Source: CAYMEK01 sp964389305
GTDB lineage: Bacteria; Spirochaetota; Spirochaetia; SZUA-6; DRHE01
DNA length: 27,064 nucleotides
Direction: 5' to 3'
NCBI GenBank assembly: GCA_964389305.1
Contig: CAYMEK010000061.1
Location: 1-27,064 of the forward strand
Made by a program: the position numbers and the translations under genes. The notes under the pieces are model-generated. The model was not told where the DNA came from and made no database searches. It saw only the letters and a program-made list of their open reading frames with translations. Below are positions 6,040 to 13,717 of the stretch, piece after piece; position 1 is the first letter of the stretch, and every line of letters begins with the position of its first letter.

Positions 6040-7407
6040 TCAAACCACGAGAAGAATCTGCAGGTCCGAGACGTTGGTGTTTGTCGGTCCGGTTTTGAGC
6101 AGGCCGTTCGTTTCGGAGAAAAACGAATACGAATCATTGTCGGCCAGATAACTGTGGGGATCCAGCCCTTTACGCCGGCAGGAGTGCACGAGGGCCCTGC
6201 AGGCAAAGGCGCCGGCCGCGTCGGTCGGCCCGTCGTTTCCGTCGGTTCCCGCGGACAAAAAGTAAATACCCTCGGATTCTTCATCACAGTCGTGCATTTC
6301 GCTCAAGACGGCGAGCGCCATTTCCTGATTGCGCCCCCCCGTTCCGCTGCCCCGTATGGTTACGGTCGTTTCGCCGCCTGCGATTACACACGCCGGGGGA
6401 GCGACCAAAAGGCCCTTTGTCTTGATGTCCTTCGCCAGGCAGTAGAGAAACCGACCCGCCTCTCTCGCCTCGCCGGTCAGCACGGAGGTGAGCAGGACCG
6501 TGTTGAATCCCAGTTGCCGCGCCCGCCCCGCCGCGGCCTGCAGGGCGAAGTAGTTGGAGCCCAAAACGATATTATGAACCCGATCGAACACAGGATGATT
6601 CTTCTTCAGCGTGTCCGGTATCTTCCCGTTAAGGCCGAGATCGATCACTTTCCGGACGTTCTCCGGCACCTGGGTCCACAGCCCGTATTTTTCGAGGATC
6701 CGCTTCGCGTCTGAAAAGGTAGTCGGGTCGGCGGCCGTCATACCGGAGGCGATGGCGTCCAGCCTGTCTCCGACCACGTCGGAGAGAATGAGGTTCATGG
6801 AGGTCGCGGGGTACATGCTTTCCGCCAGCCGACCCCCCTTGATTCCGGAGATGTGCTTGCGAACGGCGTTCAGCTCCTGGATCGTGGCTCCGCATTCCAG
6901 GAGCAGCCTGGTGGTAAGCTGCTTCTCGGCCAGCGACAGACGGACCGTGTCGTTCCCGAAGGGCAGGCAGAGAAGGGCGGACCCTCCCCCGGATATCAGG
7001 TTGACAAACAGGGTGTGCGGATCCCCGGCGGAGGCTATCTCGAGGGTTTTAGCCGCCGCCTCGACGGAGGTTTCGTCCGGGACGGGGTGGGAGGCCTCCA
7101 GAAGCCTGATCTTCGCCAATTTTCCCCCGTGGCCTCTTTTTACGGTAATCAGTCCTCCTTCCAACCGATCGCCCAAGATCTCTTCCAGGATCCGAGCCAT
7201 CGGTGCGGCGGCCTTTCCCGCGCCCAGGGCTACTATCCGGCTGAAAGAGCCGAGGTCGATCCTTGTCTCCTTGTCTTCCGTCTGCGCGACAAGGGTCTGT
7301 CCCTCCAGCCGGACCCGTTCCTTCATCATGCGGCCGGGGTCGACCCTCGCCACACCCGCCAGGAAGATTGAACGGAGATGTCGAAGGTAAGCGGCTTGGT
7401 CTCTCAT
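6040..7407 (-). CDS. gckA: Glycerate 2-kinase (GckA/TtuD, MOFRL family)
   Basis: 455 residues from ATG 7407, which has GGAG 9 nt upstream; an in-frame GTG at 7425 has no ribosome site. The enzyme phosphorylates D-glycerate to 2-phosphoglycerate with ATP, feeding serine, glycolate or tartrate breakdown into lower glycolysis. The sequence shows the glycine-rich ALGAGKAAAPMARI near residue 65, LISGGGSALLCLP about 140, the NAVRKHISGIKGGRLA segment about 185, and the C-terminal MOFRL domain with SAGTDGNDGPTDAAGA and the closing GPTNTNVSDL. Length and motif order are normal. Older databases call this family hydroxypyruvate reductase TtuD. It stands alone, divergent from the radical SAM gene, with serA 2 kb away. 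Confidence 0.93.
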   Translation of the reverse strand: MRDQAAYLRHLRSIFLAGVARVDPGRMMKERVRLEGQTLVAQTEDKETRIDLGSFSRIVALGAGKAAAPMARILEEILGDRLEGGLITVKRGHGGKLAKIRLLEASHPVPDETSVEAAAKTLEIASAGDPHTLFVNLISGGGSALLCLPFGNDTVRLSLAEKQLTTRLLLECGATIQELNAVRKHISGIKGGRLAESMYPATSMNLILSDVVGDRLDAIASGMTAADPTTFSDAKRILEKYGLWTQVPENVRKVIDLGLNGKIPDTLKKNHPVFDRVHNIVLGSNYFALQAAAGRARQLGFNTVLLTSVLTGEAREAGRFLYCLAKDIKTKGLLVAPPACVIAGGETTVTIRGSGTGGRNQEMALAVLSEMHDCDEESEGIYFLSAGTDGNDGPTDAAGAFACRALVHSCRRKGLDPHSYLADNDSYSFFSETNGLLKTGPTNTNVSDLQILLVV

Positions 7408-7445
7408 CTGTCCGCTCCGTGGCACGGTTGAATGTTACCCGAAAA

Positions 7446-7481
7446 GTGACAGGACTGCTATGCCCGTACAAGCGACAGGAC
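7446..7481. repeat. Direct repeat G(T/C)GACAGGAC in the divergent promoter region
   Basis: GTGACAGGAC (7446-7455) and GCGACAGGAC (7472-7481) lie 26 bases apart start to start, about 2.5 helical turns, between the divergent kinase and radical SAM genes. It could be a regulator site; no convincing -35/-10 pair was found for either gene here. Confidence 0.3.
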
Positions 7482-7575
7482 CTCCCGGGAACGTGGCCCT
7501 AGTATGTCGACCTACTATTAAAGGCCTGCAGTTACGATTTACACTCTGTTAAGGGAATCCGTGAAGGAGATCGGT

Positions 7576-8529
7576 ATGTACGAGTTGTACGAAGACTGCA
7601 GGCTTTGTCCCCGAGGTTGCGCCGTGGACCGGGCAGACGGGCAGCACGGATTCTGCGGGCAGGGGGCGAGGACCCGGGTCGCCTGGGCCGGCCTGCACTT
7701 CGGAGAAGAGCCGCTGCTCGGAGGGAAGGATGGTTCGGGCGCGATTTTTTTCTCCGGCTGCACCCTGAAGTGCGCCGGCTGCCAGAACCATCAGATCAGC
7801 CGGCGGGCCCTGGGGCGGGAGCTGTCGATTCCGGGGCTCAGCGAGCTGATGCTGGAGCTTCAAAAGCGGGGAGCGCAGAATATTAACCTGGTGACCGCCA
7901 CCCAGTTCGCTCCTGCGGTGTGCGCGGCGGTGGGCCGCGCCCGCAGGAGGGGGTTGGACCTTCCCGTGCTCTGGAACTCCTCGGGATACGAGCAGGCAGC
8001 CACCCTGGAGCTGCTCCAGGAAACCGTGGACGTGTACCTTCCCGACTGTAAGACCCTGGACTCCGAGCTGGCTCGCCGGTTGATGTCGGCGGCCGACTAC
8101 CCGCAGGTGGCGCAGGAAGCGCTGCTGCGGATGGCCGACTCCAGGCCTCTGTTGGTCAGGAACGGACGGATTTGCCGCGGGGTCATCGTACGCCACCTCG
8201 TGCTGCCTGGATTTCTGGAGCAGAGCCACCGCGTATTGGAGTGGTTCTCCCGCAAACTGAAGGACAGAGCCTTGCTGTCATTGATGCTCCAGTACACGCC
8301 GCCCCGCCGGCGATCGGCTGCTCCCGACCGCCCTGTCAGTCGCCGTGAATACCGGCGGCTGCTCGGCTGGCTGGAGGAGCTCGGTATAGAGGACGGCTAC
8401 ATCCAGGAGCCAGCCTGCGGCCCGGATTGGCTGCCGGATTTCACCCGCCGGAATCCCTTTCCTCCCGGGCAGGCCGTGACGGTATGGCATTTCAGCCAGG
8501 ACCCGCGAACCGGGAAAAACCGCCCGTAG
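7576..8529 (+). CDS. Radical SAM protein, pyruvate formate-lyase-activating-enzyme-like (COG1313 type)
   Basis: 317 residues from ATG 7576, chosen because AAGGAG (7564-7569) sits 6 nt before it; an in-frame GTG at 7561 would place that site inside the gene. SGCTLKCAGCQN (Cys 62, 66, 69) is the radical SAM CxxxCxxC cluster motif. An N-terminal cysteine set (CRLCPRGC, then C27) suggests an extra metal or Fe-S site, as in this PflA-like group. The segment VLWNSSGYE and the later VYLPDCKTLDSELA are typical of COG1313 proteins. These resemble glycyl-radical-enzyme activases, but no glycyl radical enzyme is next to it, so the substrate is open. Confidence 0.85.
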   Translation: MYELYEDCRLCPRGCAVDRADGQHGFCGQGARTRVAWAGLHFGEEPLLGGKDGSGAIFFSGCTLKCAGCQNHQISRRALGRELSIPGLSELMLELQKRGAQNINLVTATQFAPAVCAAVGRARRRGLDLPVLWNSSGYEQAATLELLQETVDVYLPDCKTLDSELARRLMSAADYPQVAQEALLRMADSRPLLVRNGRICRGVIVRHLVLPGFLEQSHRVLEWFSRKLKDRALLSLMLQYTPPRRRSAAPDRPVSRREYRRLLGWLEELGIEDGYIQEPACGPDWLPDFTRRNPFPPGQAVTVWHFSQDPRTGKNRP

Positions 8530-8538
8530 AGAGCGTTT

Positions 8539-9234
8539 TCAATCCGGGCCTATGACGGTTCCTTCGAACTCGGAGTCGCTCAGGATACATTTCAAGTTGT
8601 CGATGTTCCGGCCGCCGGCTACGATTACCTGCAGCCCGATCTCGGCGGCCTTAGCGCTAGCCACCGGATCGAACGGTACATTGCTGCCGGGGCTCCAGAT
8701 TCCGCCCACCAGCTCCCGGAACTGCTTCCAGCTCAATTTGTCCAGAGGGCGGGCCCGGGGATCCGTGTTCGGGTCGGACGTGTATACCTTCTCGATGTTG
8801 GAAAGGTTGAGCAGGCGGTCGGCCTGAAAGCGCTCGGCCAGGAGCACGGCGTCGTAGTCGGTGGAAAAGCCGGGCTTCCAGCCCGCCGCTACCAGCACAC
8901 GTCCCGGAAACACGCTCACCGCGGTAGGATCGCTTACCACCTGCTCGAGGCAGTGGCCGCGAAAAAGATGTTTGAGCAGCTCCGCGTTGAGCCTGGTGGC
9001 GGCGATCCCGATCCAATCCAGAACTTCCGCATCCGCCTCGGGCACTACTGCGCGGTAGGCCTTCTGGTACTCTCGGGCCGGTGCGCCTCCGCCGCAAACC
9101 AGGATCAGCCGCCGCTCGGGGTAGCGGTCCAGATCCTCCAGAAGCGCGGCCCGAAAGGCCAGCAAAAACTCGGAGTCGACCTTATCCGGGGCGACCAGCG
9201 ACCCTCCCAGGGAAATCACCCGGGTTTGACTCAT
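8539..9234 (-). CDS. pyrH: UMP kinase, archaeal-type (amino acid kinase family)
   Basis: 231 residues, starting at ATG 9234 with AGGAGG 8 nt upstream. Amino acid kinase features are VISLGGSL at the N-terminus (phosphate loop), LVCGGGAPAREY about 45, LDWIGIAATRLNAELL about 73-88, GWKPGFSTDYDAVLLAE about 118-134 (uridylate site) and LSNIEKVYTSDPNTDP about 143-158. The GWKPG-STDYDA and LDWIGI-ATRLNA blocks are characteristic of archaeal UMP kinases rather than the usual bacterial PyrH. It makes UDP from UMP. Isopentenyl phosphate kinase is a less likely alternative in the same superfamily. It converges with the radical SAM gene, 9 nt between stops. Confidence 0.82.
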   Translation of the reverse strand: MSQTRVISLGGSLVAPDKVDSEFLLAFRAALLEDLDRYPERRLILVCGGGAPAREYQKAYRAVVPEADAEVLDWIGIAATRLNAELLKHLFRGHCLEQVVSDPTAVSVFPGRVLVAAGWKPGFSTDYDAVLLAERFQADRLLNLSNIEKVYTSDPNTDPRARPLDKLSWKQFRELVGGIWSPGSNVPFDPVASAKAAEIGLQVIVAGGRNIDNLKCILSDSEFEGTVIGPD

Positions 9235-9253
9235 ATCCGGTTCCTCCTGTCTC

Positions 9254-9283
9254 AGTGTATGTGAAAAGTTAAAGGGTTTTCAA
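9254..9283 (-). promoter_or_regulatory. Predicted promoter of the UMP kinase gene
   Basis: On the minus strand TTGAAA (9283-9278), an 18-base spacer and TACACT (9259-9254), followed by AGGAGG and the ATG at 9234. It is arranged back to back with the serA promoter. Confidence 0.5.
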
Positions 9284-9341
9284 CAAGCAAAGCACCGCAG
9301 CACCGCTCGCAGGCCCGGTGCCGGTCCTCCTCGAAGCGGGA

Positions 9342-9370
9342 TTGAAAAAGTATCGATCTACCGCTATACA
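9342..9370 (+). promoter_or_regulatory. Predicted promoter of serA, giving a near-leaderless transcript
   Basis: TTGAAA (9342-9347), a 17-base spacer and TATACA (9365-9370). A start about 7 bases past the -10 box would fall within a base or two of the serA ATG at 9379, and no Shine-Dalgarno precedes that ATG. Confidence 0.55.
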
Positions 9371-9378
9371 TAGCGGGT

Positions 9379-10329
9379 ATGAAGGTATTGATAGCCGACA
9401 AGACGGACCCCATCTGCGCTGGTACCCTGCAAAGCTACGAGGGTATCGAGGTCGTGGAGAAAACCGGACTGGAACCGCAGGAGCTTTCGCGGGAGCTGCA
9501 GCAGTATGAGGCCATGGTGGTACGCTCCGCTACCAAAGTGACGCGGGAGATCATCGGTTCCGCGAAGCGCCTCAAGGTGATCGGCAGGGCCGGGGCGGGG
9601 GTGGACAACATCGACGTGCAGGCGGCCAGCGAGCGGGGGATCCTGGTGATGAACACTCCCGGAGGCAATGCCAATGCAGTAGCCGAGCTGGCCGTGGGCC
9701 TGATGTTCGCCCTGGCCCGCCGGCTCGCCCCGACCATCGCGGCCATGAAAGAGCAGCGCTGGGAGAAGAAAGCCTACCGGGGCAGCGAGCTGGCCGGCAA
9801 AACCCTGGGGCTGCTCGGCATCGGGCAGGTCGGTGCCAGGGTGGCCCGCAAGGCTGCGGCTCTGGATATGAAGGTGCTGGCCTGCGATCCGTTCGTTCCG
9901 GCAGGCAGAGCTGGAGAGCTGGGGGTCAGGCTCTGCACGCCGGAGGAGCTGTTCCGGGAAAGCGACTTCCTCAGCCTGCATCTGCCCAAAAACGAGCAGA
10001 CCGCCGGAACCATAGACCGCCAGGCCTTCGCCCAAATGAAGCCGGGTGTGTTCCTGGTCAACTGCGCCCGGGGGGGGATCGTGGTGGAGCAGGACCTGCT
10101 CCAGGCCCTGGAGGAAGAACGGGTGGCAGGGGCGGCGATCGATGTCTATCAGAGCGAACCGCCGGCCGACTGGTCTCTGGTACGTCATCCCCGGGTCATC
10201 GCCACTCCTCATATCGGGGCCACGACCGCCGAAGCCCAGATCATGGTCGCGGAGATGATTGCCCGGCAGATCGGGCAGTTCTTATTCGACGGCACGATCA
10301 CGAATGCGGTGAACGCGGAAAGCCTTTAG
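9379..10329 (+). CDS. serA: D-3-phosphoglycerate dehydrogenase (short form)
   Basis: 316 residues. The first step of serine synthesis oxidises 3-phosphoglycerate to 3-phosphohydroxypyruvate with NAD+. The D-2-hydroxyacid dehydrogenase fold is clear: VVRSATKVTREII and AGAGVDNID in the substrate domain, the NAD-binding GLLGIGQVGARVA about 150-162, NCARGGIVVEQDLL with the catalytic Arg, and the catalytic His in ATPHIGATTAEAQ near 275. The C-terminal ACT and intervening domains of long SerA proteins are absent, so there is no obvious serine feedback site. Other short hydroxyacid dehydrogenases (glyoxylate or hydroxypyruvate reductases) are close relatives, but the GAGVDNIDV and NTPGGNANAVAEL blocks favour SerA. 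Confidence 0.87.
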   Translation: MKVLIADKTDPICAGTLQSYEGIEVVEKTGLEPQELSRELQQYEAMVVRSATKVTREIIGSAKRLKVIGRAGAGVDNIDVQAASERGILVMNTPGGNANAVAELAVGLMFALARRLAPTIAAMKEQRWEKKAYRGSELAGKTLGLLGIGQVGARVARKAAALDMKVLACDPFVPAGRAGELGVRLCTPEELFRESDFLSLHLPKNEQTAGTIDRQAFAQMKPGVFLVNCARGGIVVEQDLLQALEEERVAGAAIDVYQSEPPADWSLVRHPRVIATPHIGATTAEAQIMVAEMIARQIGQFLFDGTITNAVNAESL

Positions 10330-10394
10330 GGGCCCTCAGCTCCGGTAGCTTCCCGGCCGAATATGCTGTATATTTACCTATAGAAGCTGTAGCC

Positions 10395-11159
10395 ATGACG
10401 GATTCCGGAGATATAACAGACATACTTCGGTCCTGGGAGTTCGACCCTGACAACCAGGTGCGCGTCATCCACGCCAGTGACGGCCGGGAGGTGCTGCAGA
10501 TCAGGCAGCCCCTCGGTATCGAGCAGTACGAGCTGGATGGCAGGCCCGACGGGAGGCGCCCGGAGGGCAGGGAATGCTACCTCGATTTTCTGCAGGGGAG
10601 GCTTCAGGCGCATCGGGAAGCCACCGGCAGCGACGAGGGTTTCCAGATTTCTCACGATGAGTTCCGTCTCCTGCACAACGAGGGAATCATCTACTACTAC
10701 CGTTATCTGGTGCTCTTTCAAATAGGCGATTTCGATCGCACCGTCCGGGATACCGAGCACAATCTGCAGATCGCCGATCTCGTGGATAAGTATGCGGAGA
10801 ACGAAGAGGACAAGAAAGAAATCCTTCAGTACCGGCCTTACATCCTGCGTATGTTCGCCATAGCCAAGGCGATGATCTCTCTTCACCAGCAGCTCAAATC
10901 GGCGGCCAGGGAAATTCTGGAGTCGGCGATAGAAGAGATCGAACATATGCCGAATATCGATACTCCGGCGTTCCAGTTCGAACGGATCCGCTCCCTGAAG
11001 TACCTGCGCTCAACCCTAAAGCAGGTGCTCGAGCAGAAAATCTCTCCTCTCGATCATCTGAAAAAGGAGCTGGACGTTGCCATCGAAGAGGAAAACTACG
11101 AGCGCGCCGCCGAGCTGCGCGATAGAATCAGAGCTTTAAAGAAAGAATACGAGCTGTAA
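10395..11159 (+). CDS. Conserved protein with C-terminal UVR (UvrB/UvrC) motif
   Basis: 254 residues from ATG 10395. The only domain I recognise is the UVR motif at about 220-252 (LDVAIEEENYERAAELRDRI), the two-helix hairpin by which UvrB contacts UvrC and which also occurs in McsA and ClpC-type proteins. The rest is mostly helical and charged, with a tyrosine-rich stretch (IIYYYRYLVLFQIGDFD about 99-115) and TPR-like amphipathic helices; no catalytic motif, signal or membrane segment is seen. I believe spirochaetes keep a gene like this just upstream of the large TPR gene, but that is from memory. No clear Shine-Dalgarno precedes the start. Function unknown; a protein-interaction role is most likely. 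Confidence 0.8.
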   Translation: MTDSGDITDILRSWEFDPDNQVRVIHASDGREVLQIRQPLGIEQYELDGRPDGRRPEGRECYLDFLQGRLQAHREATGSDEGFQISHDEFRLLHNEGIIYYYRYLVLFQIGDFDRTVRDTEHNLQIADLVDKYAENEEDKKEILQYRPYILRMFAIAKAMISLHQQLKSAAREILESAIEEIEHMPNIDTPAFQFERIRSLKYLRSTLKQVLEQKISPLDHLKKELDVAIEEENYERAAELRDRIRALKKEYEL

Positions 11160-11217
11160 CGCTCCCGATCATGGGCCCCTGAATCCTACCTCTACGAGCG
11201 GACGGGACAGAAAAGGA

Positions 11218-13668
11218 ATGCTGTTTCGCAAAAGAAAAAAGCCGGACCCGGATAGCCTGCTGCAGGGGAATTGGCGCACCGCTTTCCGCTGGTTCGACCG
11301 GAAGCGTTTTGCCAAAGAAGAGTCGGCGGACTACGCGGCCTGGATCAGCAAAAAACGCCTTCAGTTACAGATCCGCAAAGCGAGCTGTTTCGCCTGGGTA
11401 ACCAGCCCGTTCCAGTACTCCGATTTCGTTCTCGAAGCCGGTTTGAGTATAGATCGGTCCAACGGGCATTCCGCGGCGGGATTCGTGCTGCGTTATAACA
11501 ACGAAGAAAACTTCTACTACTTTATGCTCTCCAACCGGGGTATGTTTCGCTTCGATGTGCTGTTCAACAAAAACCCACTGCATCTGATCGAGTGGACACC
11601 CTATCCCCAAACCTCTACGGAGATCCTGGAGCTGCGCCTTATCGCCAGGGGTGACAGCTTCTCCTTCTACCTCGACGATGAGTGGATCGCCGAGCTGTCC
11701 GATGCAACCCTCAGGCAGGGATTCATTGGCTTTGCGGCCCAGAACTACGAGGAGCGTGCCGAAGGCGATTTTTTCCTGCACCATATAGAAATAGAATCCC
11801 GGCCGATTCAGGTCGAGAAGCAATTCCTGCGCTGGACCGGCTACCTGCCGGCAAAGCCCGAGCGCCGGATAGCTCTGGCCAGGACCTTCAACGGCATGGG
11901 AAAGTATGCGGAAAGCGTGGTGCAGCTCAGAGAGGCTCTGAGCCGTATCGAGGGCGGACCGGAGGAGCACCTGCTGCTGGCGCGCTCTTACGCTCAGCTC
12001 AAGGCCTACCAGGAAAGTCTGGAGAGCTTCGACCGCTGCCTCGAGTTGGACCCCGGACAGGCACGGGCCGCCGTGGAGAAAGCTGACGTTCTTTTTCTCC
12101 AAGCTGATTTTCTCAAGAGCAGGGACTATCTGGAGTCGATTTTGCCCCGGTTTCCGGACGACGCCCAGCTACGCAACCTGCTGGGCTCCTCGGAGTATTC
12201 GTTGGGAAACTGGCAAAAAGCGGCCGCTCATTACTGTGAAGCGCTGCGGCTGGACCCCCAGAATGCCATCTACCTGGTTAACCTGGCCCGCTGCCAGGAA
12301 AGAGCGGGGGACGGCGAGGCCGCAGTCAGCAGTTATTTGGAAGCCGCCGGGAGGCTGTTTGCCCAGGAGCGCTACGACGAGCTTTCCTTCGTGCTTGCCA
12401 GGACCGCCGCCCTGGTGCGGGAAGGGTCCGAGCAGGCCTTGGCACTGAAGTCCTACGAGGCCAAGATGCTCTTTCACGAGGGAAAGAAAAGGCAGGCGGA
12501 ACTGATTCTCCGTGAACTGATCGACTCCGGCTATCCCGACAGCGGGGTCCATTTCCTCTATGCCCTGCTTCTCATCGACCAGGGGAAGCGGAAGGAAGCC
12601 GACGCCCAACTGGCCAGAGCCGTGGAGATCGAGCCGGCCTTCCCGCTGTACTGGCTCAGATTGGCGGAAAACCGCTTCCTGCTCGGCGAGGATCCCACCG
12701 CGGCGCTGGAAAGAGCCTTCGAGCTCGATCCCGAAGGACCATGGATAAACAACCTGCGCGGCCAGGTATTGCTCAAAGAGCGCAGCTTCGAGCAGTCCCT
12801 GTCCTGCTTTCAGAAAGCTCTGGAAGCGGCCCCGGAGAAAGCGGACATCTACAGGAACTACGCGGAGAGCCTGATCAGGCTCGGCCGGGCCCGGGAGGCG
12901 CTCTCCCTGCTGTCCGAGGGCATTGAACGGGCTGAAGGGACCGGGCCGGAGAAGGCCCGACTGTACAACCAGAGGGGCAACTGCCTGGTGGAGCTGAAAG
13001 AGTTCGCCACGGCGCTCCGGGACTACGAGAAGGCTCTGGAGCTGGTCCCGGACGACAGGGACTATATGGAAAACTGCGCCGCTTGCTGCCTGGAGCTGGA
13101 TATGATCAAGAGGGCAGAGGAGCTGCTGAACAGGCTGCTGGAAGGAGGAGAATCCCCTTCCCTGTACAATTTAATCGGCAACCTGGCGGCGGTCACCGGC
13201 GAGTATGAGCGCGCCCGTCTGGCCTATCTGGAAGGGCTGAAGCTCGAGGAGGGCAACTTAGAGCTGCGCTGCAACCTGCTTTCCCTGTACATCGATGCGG
13301 GCAGGTACGAACAGGCCAAAGAGCTGCTTGCCCAGATGTACACACAGCAGCCTGTGCCCCGGCGGCTGGCCCAGCTGGAAAGCAGACTGCGAGAAAGATT
13401 CGAAATCCGCCTGGCCTGTTCAGCCTGCGGCCGGGAGTGGTGGGTGCCGAAGCAGGTGCCCCCGCAGCCGGCCTTCACAATCCGGGGAGAACCTCCCGGG
13501 GAGGCACCGGCAGGCCGCTGCGGGGACTGCGGCGGGCTGTACTGCATCGCCTGCGCTTCTGAGCACGTGCGCGATGGCAAGCTGATGTGCCCGACCTGCG
13601 GACGGCGGCTTCGACTGAGCGAAGATCCTCTGAAGTTCCTGCTCCTGCGCTACGTGGATGCTGAGTGA
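11218..13668 (+). CDS. Large cytoplasmic TPR protein with ConA-like N-terminal domain and C-terminal zinc ribbon
   Basis: 816 residues. After a basic leader, residues about 40-195 look like a concanavalin A/laminin-G-like beta sandwich (FVLEAGLSID, GFVLRYNNEENFYYFML, LRLIARGDSFSFYLDDEWI, GFIGFAAQN). From about 205 to 720 follow more than ten tetratricopeptide repeats (for example SLESFDRCLELDPGQARAAVEKADVLF and ALRDYEKALELVPDD). Residues about 730-800 hold CSAC, CGDC, CIAC and CPTC, enough for two zinc sites. There is no signal peptide or membrane helix, so it is cytoplasmic although sandwich domains of this type are usually extracellular. AAGGA lies directly against the ATG, unusually close for a ribosome site. 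Probably a scaffold; partners unknown. Confidence 0.85.
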   Translation: MLFRKRKKPDPDSLLQGNWRTAFRWFDRKRFAKEESADYAAWISKKRLQLQIRKASCFAWVTSPFQYSDFVLEAGLSIDRSNGHSAAGFVLRYNNEENFYYFMLSNRGMFRFDVLFNKNPLHLIEWTPYPQTSTEILELRLIARGDSFSFYLDDEWIAELSDATLRQGFIGFAAQNYEERAEGDFFLHHIEIESRPIQVEKQFLRWTGYLPAKPERRIALARTFNGMGKYAESVVQLREALSRIEGGPEEHLLLARSYAQLKAYQESLESFDRCLELDPGQARAAVEKADVLFLQADFLKSRDYLESILPRFPDDAQLRNLLGSSEYSLGNWQKAAAHYCEALRLDPQNAIYLVNLARCQERAGDGEAAVSSYLEAAGRLFAQERYDELSFVLARTAALVREGSEQALALKSYEAKMLFHEGKKRQAELILRELIDSGYPDSGVHFLYALLLIDQGKRKEADAQLARAVEIEPAFPLYWLRLAENRFLLGEDPTAALERAFELDPEGPWINNLRGQVLLKERSFEQSLSCFQKALEAAPEKADIYRNYAESLIRLGRAREALSLLSEGIERAEGTGPEKARLYNQRGNCLVELKEFATALRDYEKALELVPDDRDYMENCAACCLELDMIKRAEELLNRLLEGGESPSLYNLIGNLAAVTGEYERARLAYLEGLKLEEGNLELRCNLLSLYIDAGRYEQAKELLAQMYTQQPVPRRLAQLESRLRERFEIRLACSACGREWWVPKQVPPQPAFTIRGEPPGEAPAGRCGDCGGLYCIACASEHVRDGKLMCPTCGRRLRLSEDPLKFLLLRYVDAE

Positions 13669-13671
13669 AGC

Positions 13672-13699
13672 TTGACAAAGAGTCGAGTTTCAGTAATAT
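13672..13699 (+). promoter_or_regulatory. Strong predicted sigma-70 promoter of the lolA-rodZ-rimO-helicase operon
   Basis: TTGACA (13672-13677), a 16-base spacer and TAATAT (13694-13699). It lies just past the TPR stop and about 18 bases before the TTG start of the LolA-like gene, so the leader would be only about 10-12 bases. Confidence 0.75.
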
Positions 13700-13717
13700 G
13701 GGGAGCGAGCGCACAGG

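Noticed and set aside
6611..7390. 259-codon frame opposite the glycerate kinase gene
   Set aside because: The kinase on the minus strand has every family motif. This frame has none and is a coding shadow.
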